DNA from: Oscillospiraceae bacterium
GTDB lineage: Bacteria > Bacillota > Clostridia > Oscillospirales > Oscillospiraceae
Assembly (NCBI GenBank): GCA_902795045.1
Contig: CADBJU010000015.1
Coordinates: 1 to 64,000 of the forward strand
Length of the DNA stretch: 64,000 nucleotides
Direction: 5' to 3'
The notes under the pieces were generated by a model. That model saw nothing but the letters and a program-made list of their open reading frames with translations, was not told the DNA's origin and did no database searches. Positions 55,465 to 64,000 of the stretch are shown in pieces (the stretch's first letter is position 1; every line of letters begins with the position of its first letter). A program made the position numbers and the translations under genes.

Positions 55465-56126
55465 GCGCAGGCCTCCCCGAAATCCACATATACAAGCGGC
55501 GCGTCCTTAACACCCTCCAGGCCGCACAGGGCGAGAAAGCAGTCCCCGTCCCGGAAGCTGCACAGCTGCCAGGGCCGCGCGTCCGCCGTCTGCGTGAGCT
55601 GCACCGTCTCCCCCGGGATCACGGCGAAGCTCTCCAGAGGGAGATTGAGCCCCAGGCCGATGGCTTTGATAAAGCTCTCCTTGCAGGTCCAGAGGCGGAG
55701 GAAGGCATCGGCCTGCTCGTCCACCGGATGGGAGAAGAGCCATTCCTGCTCCGCCGGGTGGAAAAAGCGCCGGGCAATCTTCATATCACAAGCGCGCGGT
55801 TCTTCGATGTCGCAGCCGATCTCCTTCGGCGACACCGCGCACAGGGCCGTGTCCCCGCTGTGGGAGAGGCTGAAACGGAAGTCCTGCAGCCCGGGCAGGT
55901 ACGGCTTGCCGTTTTCGGTGACGGCGATCTCCGCCGCGCGCAGCCCCTCGTCCCCAAGCGCCCGCACCAGCAGCAGCGATGCCGCCAGCGAAAGCCGCCG
56001 CGCGCCGTCGTGTCGGAAGGCGTCGAGCTTCTCCCGCCGCGCCGGGGGAATCGTCTGTGCCAGGCGCTCAAAGCGCGCCGGGTCCGTGAGCGCCCTGGTG
56101 GTCGCGATATAGAGCCTTGTGCGCAT
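55461..56126 (-). CDS. 4'-phosphopantetheinyl transferase (Sfp type)
   Basis: 221 residues, pseudo-dimeric Sfp/Gsp fold: FSLSHSGD, GCDIEE (D106, E108 magnesium ligands) and WTCKESFIKAIG (K149-E150, K154). Moves phosphopantetheine from CoA to carrier proteins. No NRPS, PKS or carrier protein gene is near. GGAGG before the ATG. Confidence 0.93.
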   Translation of the reverse strand: MRTRLYIATTRALTDPARFERLAQTIPPARREKLDAFRHDGARRLSLAASLLLVRALGDEGLRAAEIAVTENGKPYLPGLQDFRFSLSHSGDTALCAVSPKEIGCDIEEPRACDMKIARRFFHPAEQEWLFSHPVDEQADAFLRLWTCKESFIKAIGLGLNLPLESFAVIPGETVQLTQTADARPWQLCSFRDGDCFLALCGLEGVKDAPLVYVDFGEACA

Positions 56127-56219
56127 GGTTTTGCCTCCGCTGTCTTGATGCCCTCACTTTATCACAGCGGGCGGGAAAGCACAAGGGCATGTATTCTTTA
56201 TAAAATCTTGTCAAAAAGC

Positions 56220-56248
56220 GTTTCAATCTCCGTTTCGAGACTTGAAAC
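56220..56248. promoter_or_regulatory. Inverted repeat over the mrp promoter
   Basis: GTTTCAA-T-CTC ... GAG-AC-TTGAAAC: 7-bp perfect outer arms and 3-bp inner arms. Overlaps the -35 box, so a bound protein would block initiation. Confidence 0.5.
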
Positions 56249-56270
56249 ACTTTTATTATTATAGTATAAT
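56242..56270 (+). promoter_or_regulatory. Promoter of the Mrp/Mbh-like operon
   Basis: TTGAAA (56242-56247), 17-nt spacer, TATAAT (56265-56270), 70 bp before mrpE. Confidence 0.8.
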
Positions 56271-56340
56271 ACATGGGCTTTTTTTGTGCGGTTTATAAAG
56301 GCCGCGCTTTTGTATTTTTACCATATGGGAGGGATACCCC

Positions 56341-56799
56341 ATGTTTGTAATCCTGCTTGCCCTCTGGCTGGTCTTCGCCGGGAGTCTGACGGTCACGAAT
56401 CTGATCCTCGGCGTGCTGGTCGCGGGGCTGATTACGCTCCTGTGCACAAAGTTCATGGGCTACAGCACAAAGCGCTTTTACGGCGGGCTCAAAAAGGCCC
56501 CGGCGATTGCCGCGTACCTGGCCGAGCTTTTAAAGGAGATCGTAAAAGAGAACTTCGACGTGCTGCGCTTCATCTACCGCAAGGGCCAGCCCAAGCCAAT
56601 GCTGGTGCACTTCCGCGGCGAGGTGCAGAGCGATCCGCTGCGCGTGCTGGTGGCCAATTCCATCACCCTCACCCCCGGCACCTACACGGTGCGGCTGGAG
56701 GGAGACGAGTACGCCGTGCACGCCTTGGACGAGTATTTTCAGGTGGACATTGAGTACAGCGCCTTTTTCAAGATGGCGCAGAAGGTGGAGGAGAGCTGA
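56341..56799 (+). CDS. mrpE: Mrp/Mbh subunit E (MnhE family)
   Basis: 152 residues, two N-terminal membrane segments and a cytosolic domain with SITLTPGTYTV, the MnhE signature. Matches MbhA in membrane-bound hydrogenases. First gene of an operon with overlapping or near-touching genes. Confidence 0.93.
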   Translation: MFVILLALWLVFAGSLTVTNLILGVLVAGLITLLCTKFMGYSTKRFYGGLKKAPAIAAYLAELLKEIVKENFDVLRFIYRKGQPKPMLVHFRGEVQSDPLRVLVANSITLTPGTYTVRLEGDEYAVHALDEYFQVDIEYSAFFKMAQKVEES

Positions 56800-57077
56800 T
56801 GGAAGACAAGCTGCTGACCGGGACGCTGATTATTCTTGCGCTGCTGATGCTGGCCCTCATGCCGAAAGTTATCAAGGGCCCGCGCTTTACCGACCGCATC
56901 GTCGCCATCAACGCCATCAACACCATGATCACGGCCTCCATCTGCCTGCTGTCCCGGCTGCACCGGGCGGGCTACCTGCTGGACGTGGCGCTCATCTACG
57001 CGCTGCTGGGCTTTACGGCGACGACGCTGCTGACCCGGCTTTTAGCCGCTGACCGGCAGAAGGAGGGAAAGAAATGA
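56799..57077 (+). CDS. mrpF: Mrp/Mbh subunit F (MnhF family)
   Basis: 92 residues, three membrane segments, GPRFTDRIVAINAINTM signature. ATG overlaps the mrpE stop by 1 bp. Confidence 0.93.
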   Translation: MEDKLLTGTLIILALLMLALMPKVIKGPRFTDRIVAINAINTMITASICLLSRLHRAGYLLDVALIYALLGFTATTLLTRLLAADRQKEGKK

Positions 57078-57391
57078 TCAGAACCATTCTCGCTGTGCCG
57101 TTTCTGCTCCTCGCCGTGTTCGTTTTCTTTTCCGAGGTGCTGGGCTTTTATAAGTTCACCTACGTCATGAACCGCATGCACGCGGCCGCCCTCGGCGATA
57201 CGCTGGGCATCGGCTGCGTCCTCATTGCGGTGGCGATCCTGACCGGGGAGCTTGTGCCGATTTTAAAGCTTGCGCTGGTGCTGGTGTTCATGTTCCTCAC
57301 CGGGCCGGTGGTTACCCATCTGATCGCCGGGGCTGAGGTGGCAACGCACAAAAACGCCGGGCACGAATACAAGGAGGTGGACAGACGATGA
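57074..57391 (+). CDS. mrpG: Mrp/Mbh subunit G (MnhG family)
   Basis: 105 residues, three membrane segments, RMHAAALGDTLG and FLTGPVVTHLIAGAE signatures. ATGA overlap with mrpF. Confidence 0.93.
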   Translation: MIRTILAVPFLLLAVFVFFSEVLGFYKFTYVMNRMHAAALGDTLGIGCVLIAVAILTGELVPILKLALVLVFMFLTGPVVTHLIAGAEVATHKNAGHEYKEVDRR

Positions 57392-57642
57392 AAATAGTGG
57401 AATGCGTGCTTTTATTGCTGCTCATCATCACGGGCGTCACCGCGCCCCTGCAGAAGCACCCCCTCATCATGGTCATCATCTTCACCACCTTTGGTTTGGT
57501 CATGAGCGTGATCTGGATGCTGCTGCAGGCCCCGGACCTCGCCATCACCGAAGCCGCCGTGGGCACGGGCGTGTCGGGCGTGCTGTTCTATCTCTGTCTC
57601 AGGCGCATCAAACAGCTTGGGGGAACGGAGGATGAGAAATGA
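57388..57642 (+). CDS. MbhD-like subunit (MrpA C-terminal part)
   Basis: 84 residues, three short hydrophobic segments and the LLQAPDLAITEAAVGTG block of MbhD/DUF4040. In Mrp antiporters this is fused to the end of MrpA; a separate gene is the Mbh-type arrangement. Confidence 0.9.
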   Translation: MKIVECVLLLLLIITGVTAPLQKHPLIMVIIFTTFGLVMSVIWMLLQAPDLAITEAAVGTGVSGVLFYLCLRRIKQLGGTEDEK

Positions 57643-58478
57643 GCGCTTTTACGAAATGGGTCGACGGCGAAAATGCCGTCCCGCTCAAGACAGACTTTAA
57701 GCCCGTCAAAGAGAAGAAGCCGCAGGAGAAGCATTCGTCCCTCGGCGACAAGCAGCGCCTTGACGGCTTTCTGAAGCTCTACGCGAAATGCGCCGTGGTC
57801 ATCAGCGTCCTGATGCTGATTGTCCTGCTCATCGGCGCGGTGGCCCTGCCCACCTTCGCCGAGCCGGGAAACCCCACGGACAATGAGGTCGTCCACCGCT
57901 ACGTGGGCTCCGCCGAGGAGGAGACGGGCGCGGAGAACGTCATTGCGGGCATGATTCTGAATTACAGAGGCTTTGATACCTTCGGCGAAAGCTGCGTGCT
58001 GTTTCTGGCTGTCTGCTGCGTGATGCTCCTGCTCTGGGCAACCAACGACAAGATCAAGGCCGAGGCGAAGGCCTGCGAAAAGGAAGCACCCCCCGATGTG
58101 ATCTTGCAGAAGGTGGCAAAGCTCCTGCTGCCGTGTGTGCTGTGCTTTGGGATGTGCGTCCTGTTTAACGGCCACGTCTCCCCCGGCGGCGGCTTCTCCG
58201 GCGGGTCGATCCTGGGCGCGGCGCTGATCCTCTTTGCCGTGGCCTTCGGGGCGGACAGTGTGCGCCGCTTCTTCACGGCGAAGGTCTTCAACACCGTGCG
58301 CATCACGGGCCTCATGATCTACGGCTCCATGTTCGGCGTGTACATCTACCAAGGCGCAAACGGCATCTCGTCGAACCTCGCCCACTACATCGTGCTGGTC
58401 ATCGACATCGCCGTGGGTCTCGTCGTCATGAGCACGATGTACGGCTTTTATTCCTTCTACACGAAAGGAGAGCTGTGA
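57639..58478 (+). CDS. mrpB: Fused MbhE-MrpB (MnhB) subunit
   Basis: 279 residues. Charged N-terminal cytosolic segment (1-50), MbhE-like part with ILNYRGFDTFGE (about 105-130), then an MnhB domain with NGHVSPGGGFSGGSILGAAL. MbhE and MbhF are separate in archaeal complexes. ATGA overlaps on both sides. Confidence 0.9.
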   Translation: MSAFTKWVDGENAVPLKTDFKPVKEKKPQEKHSSLGDKQRLDGFLKLYAKCAVVISVLMLIVLLIGAVALPTFAEPGNPTDNEVVHRYVGSAEEETGAENVIAGMILNYRGFDTFGESCVLFLAVCCVMLLLWATNDKIKAEAKACEKEAPPDVILQKVAKLLLPCVLCFGMCVLFNGHVSPGGGFSGGSILGAALILFAVAFGADSVRRFFTAKVFNTVRITGLMIYGSMFGVYIYQGANGISSNLAHYIVLVIDIAVGLVVMSTMYGFYSFYTKGEL

Positions 58479-58852
58479 TGCTGAGTTTAATCATCAATAA
58501 CCGCTTTGCCATCGCGTCGGTGATCCTGTTCGTGACGGGCTTTGTGAACATGATGGTGCACCCGAATCTCATCAAGAAGATCGTGTCCTTCAACATCATG
58601 GACTCGGCCACCTTCCTGATGCTGGCAAGCCGCGGCATGATCGCCGGGCGCACCGCCGCCATCCTCACCGACGGCGGGGCCGACACCTCCCTGTATGTCA
58701 ATCCCATCCCCGCGGGGCTCGTCCTCACGGGCATTGTGGTCTCCGTCTCCGTCAGCGCGTTTTCGCTGGCCCTGGTGCAGCGCATCTACGGCACCTACGG
58801 TACCGTGGACCTGCGGGAGCTTCTCGAGGCCATGAAGAAGAAGGGGGAGTGA
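58475..58852 (+). CDS. mrpC: Mrp/Mbh subunit C (NuoK-like)
   Basis: 125 residues, three membrane helices, LIKKIVSFNIMDSATFL signature. NuoK/MnhC homologue linking the pump modules. Confidence 0.92.
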   Translation: MMLSLIINNRFAIASVILFVTGFVNMMVHPNLIKKIVSFNIMDSATFLMLASRGMIAGRTAAILTDGGADTSLYVNPIPAGLVLTGIVVSVSVSAFSLALVQRIYGTYGTVDLRELLEAMKKKGE

Positions 58853-58857
58853 GCGAC

Positions 58858-60354
58858 ATGCCTTTTGCCTGGAACCTCCCCTATATGAGCGTTTTTCTGA
58901 CCATGATCACAGCGATTTTGCTCTCCGTCATTCCGGGGGCCAAGCGTGCCTACTGGATCACGGTATGCGTCTCCGCGATCGTAACGGTCATGTCGCTGCG
59001 CTTTCTGTCCTTCATTGTGAAAGCCGACGCGTCCTATGCCTTTACCATGGGCAAGTTCCCCGCGCCCTTCGGCAACGAGATCAAATTCGGACCCCTCCAG
59101 GGGCTTCTCGCCTCGGTGTTTGCCGCCGTGATGTGCCTGTCGCTTTTAGGCGGGCGGGCGGAGCTTTTCGAGGACGTGGACGAGAAGAAGATGGGCCTTG
59201 CCTGCGTGATGCTGAACATGGTGCTGGCGTCCCTCCTCATCCTCAGCTACACAAACGACGCCTTCACCGCCTACGTCTTTATCGAGATCAGCACCATCGC
59301 GGCCTGCGCCCTGGTCATGATCAAGGACTCGGGCCCGACCCTGGTCGCAACCATCCGTTACTTATTCATGAGCCTTCTCGGCTCCGGCCTGTTCCTGTTC
59401 TCCATTATCCTGCTCTACGCCATCACGGGCCATCTGCTGATGCCCCAGCTCAAGGAAAGTGTGGCCAAGCTCATGGAGACCGGCAATTACACCAGGGTTC
59501 TCGCGATGCTGCTCGGCATGATGACGGCGGGCCTCGGCGTGAAGTCCGCCATGTTCCCCTTCCACCGCTGGCTGCCCGATGCCCACGGTACGGCGACCAC
59601 CACCTCCTCGGCGGTGCTGTCGGGTTTGGTGGTCAAGGGCTACGCGGTACTGCTCATCACGATGTATGTCCGCGTCTTCACCCTCGACACCGTGCGGGCG
59701 TTTCACATCAATGACGCGGTGTTCGTCCTCGGTTTCTGCGGCATGATCCTGGGTTCCGTCCAGGCCATCCGCGAGACGCACGCGAAAAGGATGCTGGCCT
59801 ATTCGTCCGTTGCCCAGCTCGGCTATGTGTTTATGGGCATCGGCCTCGGAACAAAAGAGGGTATCGCCGCCGCCTGCTTCCAGATCCTGATCCACGCCTT
59901 TACAAAGCCGCTCCTGTTCGTATCGGTCGGGCGCCTTGCCTCCACCGTACACCACGACAAGCAGCTCAGAGCCCTGCGCGGCACGGCGTGGCAGACCCCG
60001 CTTGCGGGCATCGGCTTCGGCATCGGCGCGCTCTCCATGGTGGGCATCCCGCTCTTCGGCGGCTTTGCGGCAAAGGTGAACTTCGCCACCGCCTCCGTGT
60101 TCACCGATACCAAGATCGTCCTGACCCTCGCGGTGCTGGCGATCTCCTCTGTTCTGAACGCGCTTTACTACATCCCGGCCGTCATCAACATCTGGAGCAT
60201 CCGCAGGGAGGCCGCGCTGCCTGAGGCCGGGAAGGTCAAAAAGGACCCGACCGCGACCGCCGCGATCATTCTCCTTGCCTGCGGGGTGCTGTTTCTCGGC
60301 GTCTGCTTCACCCCGGTGATGGACATCATCGTCCGCGGGCTGGAGCTCATGTGA
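58858..60354 (+). CDS. mrpD: Antiporter-like subunit 1 (MrpD/MbhH type)
   Basis: 498 residues from the ATG at 58858 (GGGGGAG 8 nt upstream; the GTG at 58849 is rejected). About 14 helices; pump residues E143 (FIEIS), K229 (GVKSAMFPFHRWLPDAH) and K260 (VVKGYA) are intact. Standard last Mrp gene. Confidence 0.92.
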   Translation: MPFAWNLPYMSVFLTMITAILLSVIPGAKRAYWITVCVSAIVTVMSLRFLSFIVKADASYAFTMGKFPAPFGNEIKFGPLQGLLASVFAAVMCLSLLGGRAELFEDVDEKKMGLACVMLNMVLASLLILSYTNDAFTAYVFIEISTIAACALVMIKDSGPTLVATIRYLFMSLLGSGLFLFSIILLYAITGHLLMPQLKESVAKLMETGNYTRVLAMLLGMMTAGLGVKSAMFPFHRWLPDAHGTATTTSSAVLSGLVVKGYAVLLITMYVRVFTLDTVRAFHINDAVFVLGFCGMILGSVQAIRETHAKRMLAYSSVAQLGYVFMGIGLGTKEGIAAACFQILIHAFTKPLLFVSVGRLASTVHHDKQLRALRGTAWQTPLAGIGFGIGALSMVGIPLFGGFAAKVNFATASVFTDTKIVLTLAVLAISSVLNALYYIPAVINIWSIRREAALPEAGKVKKDPTATAAIILLACGVLFLGVCFTPVMDIIVRGLELM

Positions 60355-60370
60355 AAGGAGGGGTGACGAT

Positions 60371-61813
60371 ATGCTGATACTCCTTGCCGTTCTGATCCCC
60401 GTTGTGGGCGCGGCGCTTGTCTTCCGCACGGAAAATGAGAACCTACGCCGCAGACTCTGCATGGCGTCCATCGTGTTTGCCTGGCTCTGCGCTTCGCTTG
60501 CGGTGATCCCCGGCGGCAGCGACATCACGCTTTTGCGTTTAAGCGACACCCTGACCCTGCGCTTTGCCTCCGACGGGCTGAGCCTGTTCTTTGTCAATCT
60601 GGTGTGCTTCATCTGGTTCTTCGTGGAGTTCCACGCCTTCGGCTACATGAAGCACGAGGGGAGCGAGCCGCAGTTTTTCGGCTTCTTCCTGCTGACCTTT
60701 GCGGCCCTCATCGCCCTGGCCTCTGCCTGGAACGCGGTGACGCTCTACATGTGCTTCGAGCTCATGACGCTGTGCTCCATGCCGTTGGTGCTGCACAACG
60801 GCTCGGAGCAGTCAAGGCGCGCAAGCTTTGCCTACCTCGGCTACTCCACCCTCGGCGCGTCGCTTGCGCTGCTGGGCTTCTTCATGCTGGCCTCTCAGGG
60901 CAATGATTTGAGCTTCGCCCTCCACGGCGGACAGCTCGTCGGCGATCAGAAGACCCTGCTCGTTGCCGCGTTTCTGATTATCCTGGGCTTCGGCGCGAAG
61001 GCCGGTATGGTGCCGCTGCAGATGTGGCTGACCGAGGCCCACCCCGTGGCCCCGTCCCCCGCGAGCGCGGTGCTGTCGGGCCTCATCACCAAGGGCGGTG
61101 TGCTCGCGATCATTCGCTGCACCTTCCAGCTCTTCGGGCGCGACATGCTCCGGGGCACCTGGGTACAGACCGCGATCCTGGTCCTTTCGATCATTACGAT
61201 TTTCACCGGCTCCATGCTGGCCCTGCGCGAAAAGCTCCTCAAAAAGCGCATGGCCTACTCCACCATTTCCAACGTCTCCTATGTGCTCTTCGGCCTCTTC
61301 GTGCTGGACGAGGCGGGGGTCGGCGTGATAGGCGCGCTTTTGCAGATGGTGTTTCACGCCCTTGCCAAGGACGCGCTCTTCCTCTGCGCGGGCTCCATCA
61401 TCTTTGCAACCGGCAAAACGCGCGTGGACGAGCTCAAGGGCATCGGGCGGCAGATGCCGGTCACCATGTGGTGCTTTGCGATTGCCTCCCTGTCCCTGAT
61501 CGGCATTCCGCCGATGGGCGGCTTTGTCGCCAAGTATTATCTCGCCTCAGGCGCGCTCGCAACCGGCTCCACACTTGCGACCGTCGGCGTCGTGGTGCTG
61601 ATGGTGTCCGCCCTGCTCACGGCCTTTTACCTGCTGCCCATCGTCGCCGCGGCCTTCTTCCCGGGGCGCGACTTTGAGGCGGGCGAAAAGTGCGAGGTGG
61701 AGAAAAAGATGCTCGTTCCGCCCATCGTGTTCTCCGGGCTCACGGTGATCCTCGGCATGTTCCCGATCGGGCTTCTGCTCCACTTCTTCGTTATCGACGG
61801 CTGGCTGCTGTAA
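60371..61813 (+). CDS. Antiporter-like subunit 2 (NuoL/M family)
   Basis: 480 residues, 14-helix NuoL/M family protein with E130 (CFELMT), K210 (GAKAGMVPLQMWLTEAHPVAPSP in part) and K241 (ITKGG). Not part of a normal Mrp set; paralogue of the preceding gene. Called complex I subunit 5-like in generic annotations. Confidence 0.9.
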   Translation: MLILLAVLIPVVGAALVFRTENENLRRRLCMASIVFAWLCASLAVIPGGSDITLLRLSDTLTLRFASDGLSLFFVNLVCFIWFFVEFHAFGYMKHEGSEPQFFGFFLLTFAALIALASAWNAVTLYMCFELMTLCSMPLVLHNGSEQSRRASFAYLGYSTLGASLALLGFFMLASQGNDLSFALHGGQLVGDQKTLLVAAFLIILGFGAKAGMVPLQMWLTEAHPVAPSPASAVLSGLITKGGVLAIIRCTFQLFGRDMLRGTWVQTAILVLSIITIFTGSMLALREKLLKKRMAYSTISNVSYVLFGLFVLDEAGVGVIGALLQMVFHALAKDALFLCAGSIIFATGKTRVDELKGIGRQMPVTMWCFAIASLSLIGIPPMGGFVAKYYLASGALATGSTLATVGVVVLMVSALLTAFYLLPIVAAAFFPGRDFEAGEKCEVEKKMLVPPIVFSGLTVILGMFPIGLLLHFFVIDGWLL

Positions 61814-61825
61814 GGAGGGGATACC

Positions 61826-63301
61826 ATGCATAATACCTTAACACTATTCAGCCTGATATTCCCCGTGTTCTCGGGTATCGGCCTGCTGATTGCGCGTCCG
61901 CAGGACCGGCAAAGACGTAATTTCTTCGTGATGATTTTCGTCTGCGTCAGTGCTTTCTTTGTGCTGGGCACGGCGCTTTGCTCAGCGCTGAATGGCCCGG
62001 ATTCCGTATATCTGCACGTGGCTGATCTCAGCGATAAGCTGGTGATCGCCTTCCGCCCGGACGGCGTGAGCCTCGTCTTCGGCTGCATCATCGGCGTTCT
62101 CTGGCCCGTGACCACCGTCTACGCCTTCTCCTACATGGAGCATGAGGGACGGGAGAACATGTTCTTCGGCTTCTTCCTCATCACCTTCGGGGTGGTGGCG
62201 GGCATTGCCTACTCCGCAAACTTCTTTACCCTCTACCTCTGCTATGAGTTCATGACCCTTGTCACCCTGCCCCTCGTCATGCACGAGATGGACGGCAAGG
62301 CAAGAGCCGCGGGCAAAAAGTACGTGCTCTACTCCATGACCGGCGCGGCCCTTGTCTTCATCTGCCTGATGTACTTCCTGCGCTATGCCGATACCCTCGC
62401 CTTCACCTACGGCGGCATTCTCAACATGGAGAAGGTGAAGGGCCACGAAAGGGAGCTCATGACCGTGTTCGTGCTGGGCTTCTTCGGCTTCGGCGTCAAG
62501 GCCGCGATCTTCCCCTTGCACCGCTGGCTCCCGGCGGCGTCGGTGGCCCCGACCCCGGTCACGGCGCTGCTGCACGCGGTGGCGGTGGTCAAGTCCGGCG
62601 CTTTTGCGGTGATGCGCCTTGTGTACTTCGGCTTCGGCTGCGAATTTCTGCGCGGCACCTGGGCGCAGTACGTGGTGCTCGCGGCCTCGGCTTTCACGGT
62701 GATGTTCGGTTCCGCCATGTCGCTTCGCATGCCGCACCTCAAGCGGCGGCTTGCCTACTCCACGGTCTCCAACCTGAGCTATATTCTGGTGGCCTTCGCC
62801 TCCATGAGCCCGGTGGGCCTTGCGGGCGGACTGCTGCACATGGTGTTCCACGCGGTTATTAAAATCTCCCTCTTCTTCTGCGCGGGCGCGATGCTCCACC
62901 ACAACAAGCTCGAGTACGTATACGACATGGAAGGGCTGTCCAAAAAGATGCCCGTCACCTGCGGGGTGTTCCTCATTGCGTCGCTGGCTCTGATGGGCGT
63001 GCCTCCGCTGGGCGGCTTTCTTTCCAAGTGGACCATTGGCACGGCAGCCGCCGGAAACGCGAACTGGGCTGGGTATCTCGGCGCGGCTTCCCTCATCGTC
63101 TCCGCGATTCTTACCACGCTCTATATGCTCTCCGCCGCGGTGCGCTTCTACTTCCCGCTCAAGGATGCCCCCGCGCAGCCGGAGCACATCCATGAGGCCG
63201 ACAGGCTCATGACCGGCCCGCTGGTGTTCCTGATGGTCCTGCTGCTGGTGCTGTCGCTCTGCTCCGCTCCTTTGAGCGCCTGGATAGGAGGTCTGGTCTG
63301 A
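61826..63301 (+). CDS. Antiporter-like subunit 3 (NuoL/M family)
   Basis: 491 residues with E141 (CYEFMT), K225 (GVKAAIFPLHRWLPAAS) and K256 (VVKSGA). The usual acidic-His pair after the WLP motif (DAH/EAH) is AAS here. GGAGG before the ATG. Confidence 0.9.
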   Translation: MHNTLTLFSLIFPVFSGIGLLIARPQDRQRRNFFVMIFVCVSAFFVLGTALCSALNGPDSVYLHVADLSDKLVIAFRPDGVSLVFGCIIGVLWPVTTVYAFSYMEHEGRENMFFGFFLITFGVVAGIAYSANFFTLYLCYEFMTLVTLPLVMHEMDGKARAAGKKYVLYSMTGAALVFICLMYFLRYADTLAFTYGGILNMEKVKGHERELMTVFVLGFFGFGVKAAIFPLHRWLPAASVAPTPVTALLHAVAVVKSGAFAVMRLVYFGFGCEFLRGTWAQYVVLAASAFTVMFGSAMSLRMPHLKRRLAYSTVSNLSYILVAFASMSPVGLAGGLLHMVFHAVIKISLFFCAGAMLHHNKLEYVYDMEGLSKKMPVTCGVFLIASLALMGVPPLGGFLSKWTIGTAAAGNANWAGYLGAASLIVSAILTTLYMLSAAVRFYFPLKDAPAQPEHIHEADRLMTGPLVFLMVLLLVLSLCSAPLSAWIGGLV

Positions 63302-64000
63302 TGCTTATATTAATGGTTTTCCTGCCCATGATCGCGGCGCTGGTGTGTTATCCCATCTGCCGCAACTCGGAGCGGGCGTGGTTCACCCCCGCGATCGTGA
63401 TCTCCGGCGCGGTGTTTCTGATGGGCCTGTTCCTGGTTCTGGAGCCCGAGCTTGCAGACAGCATTGACTTCTTCTGCGGCAACGGCATCTACTTCAAGGC
63501 AGGCGGCCTGCGCACTGTGATGGCGACGCTGGCGGGCTTCATGTGGGTCATGACGGCGCTGGCCTCCCCCGAGTATTTCTCCGGCGCTCGCGCCAACGGC
63601 CGCTACTTCCTGTTCTATCTCTGGACCCTCGGCGCCCTCGAGGGCGTGTTCCTCGCCGCCGACCTCATGACGCTCTTTGTCTTCTTTGAGATCATGAGCT
63701 TCACCTCCTACGTCTGGGTCGTACAAAACGAGACGCCCGAGGCAATCCGCGCGAGCGAAACGTATTTGTTTATTGCGGTCATCGGCGGTCTTACGATGCT
63801 GATGGGCCTGTTCCTGCTGGATAACGCCATCTCAAAGCTTGTCCTGGCGGAAATCGAGCTTGAAAGCGGCTTGCCGTATTATAGTACGCTGCGCTTTGAG
63901 GACATTGTCCGCTATGCCCCCGCGCTGAGCCCGCGCCTGCGCTGGACCGTGGGCGTCTGCGCCCTCGTCGGCTTCGGCGTGAAGGCGGGCATGTTCCCGC
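63301..64000 (+). CDS. Antiporter-like subunit 4 (NuoL/M family), partial
   Basis: First 233 codons only; runs off the right edge. E130 (FFEIMS) and K228 (GVKAGMFP) are present. TGATG overlap with subunit 3. The operon clearly continues; genes for catalytic or redox subunits may follow. Confidence 0.88.
   Translation, partial: MLILMVFLPMIAALVCYPICRNSERAWFTPAIVISGAVFLMGLFLVLEPELADSIDFFCGNGIYFKAGGLRTVMATLAGFMWVMTALASPEYFSGARANGRYFLFYLWTLGALEGVFLAADLMTLFVFFEIMSFTSYVWVVQNETPEAIRASETYLFIAVIGGLTMLMGLFLLDNAISKLVLAEIELESGLPYYSTLRFEDIVRYAPALSPRLRWTVGVCALVGFGVKAGMFP

Overview
The window reads as chromosomal DNA of a high-GC, endospore-forming, anaerobic Clostridia member, most likely Oscillospiraceae/Ruminococcaceae. 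Evidence: Firmicutes-type ribosomal operons with zinc-ribbon S14, sporulation and germination genes (spoIVB, ypeB, a SleB-like protein), a V-type rather than F-type ATPase, a flavin-based secreted reductase, an Mrp/Mbh-type membrane module, TTG/GTG starts with strong Shine-Dalgarno sites, and many short GC-rich palindromic intergenic repeats. No tRNA, rRNA, CRISPR array, phage or IS transposase was seen.

Layout. 1-5.1 kb (minus): start of a DAK-family gene, an Asp23 protein, an SGNH/MBOAT acylation pair, lepA and an XRE regulator. 5.2-12.7 kb (plus): pta, tadA, a membrane-anchored protein with six FMN-binding domains, a secreted fumarate-reductase-like flavoprotein, and ypeB. 12.8-22.9 kb (plus): a V-type ATPase operon in the order H-I-(secreted unknown)-K-E-C-F-A-B-D, whose K subunit carries the sodium-site residues. 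22.9-25.4 kb (minus): a two-domain glycosyltransferase with lower GC. 25.7-32.5 kb (minus): rpsJ to rpsN, the S10 half of the ribosomal cluster. 33.3-34.4 kb (minus): rplJ-rplL with an L10 leader. 34.5-36.2 kb: an ECF vitamin-transporter S component facing a degenerate MocR-type regulator. 36.2-45 kb (minus): rpsH to rplQ, the spc/alpha half. 45.9-56.1 kb: mixed genes (DUF2461, GT2, ruvX, spoIVB, putP/lysR, SleB-like, DUF364, a small-peptide RNA locus, an orphan DNA methyltransferase and an Sfp-type transferase). 56.3-64 kb (plus): an Mrp/Mbh-like operon followed by extra NuoL/M-type pump subunits, running off the end.

How the parts fit. A sodium V-ATPase, a sodium/proline symporter and an Mrp-type module suggest sodium-coupled bioenergetics. 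The two adjacent FMN-domain genes look like an extracellular electron-transfer pair: a hexaflavin carrier next to a reductase whose fumarate-binding residues are all present.

Points to check first: (1) rpsJ, rplP and rplB, all in one 5-kb stretch, each lack an internal segment (58 nt, about 31 nt and about 126 nt), which suggests assembly deletions or a non-functional copy; (2) the S10-spc cluster is cut exactly between rpsN and rpsH with the halves swapped; (3) a 27-residue ORF sits inside a self-complementary RNA of about 225 nt with its own promoter; (4) at least five families of short inverted-repeat elements lie between genes.
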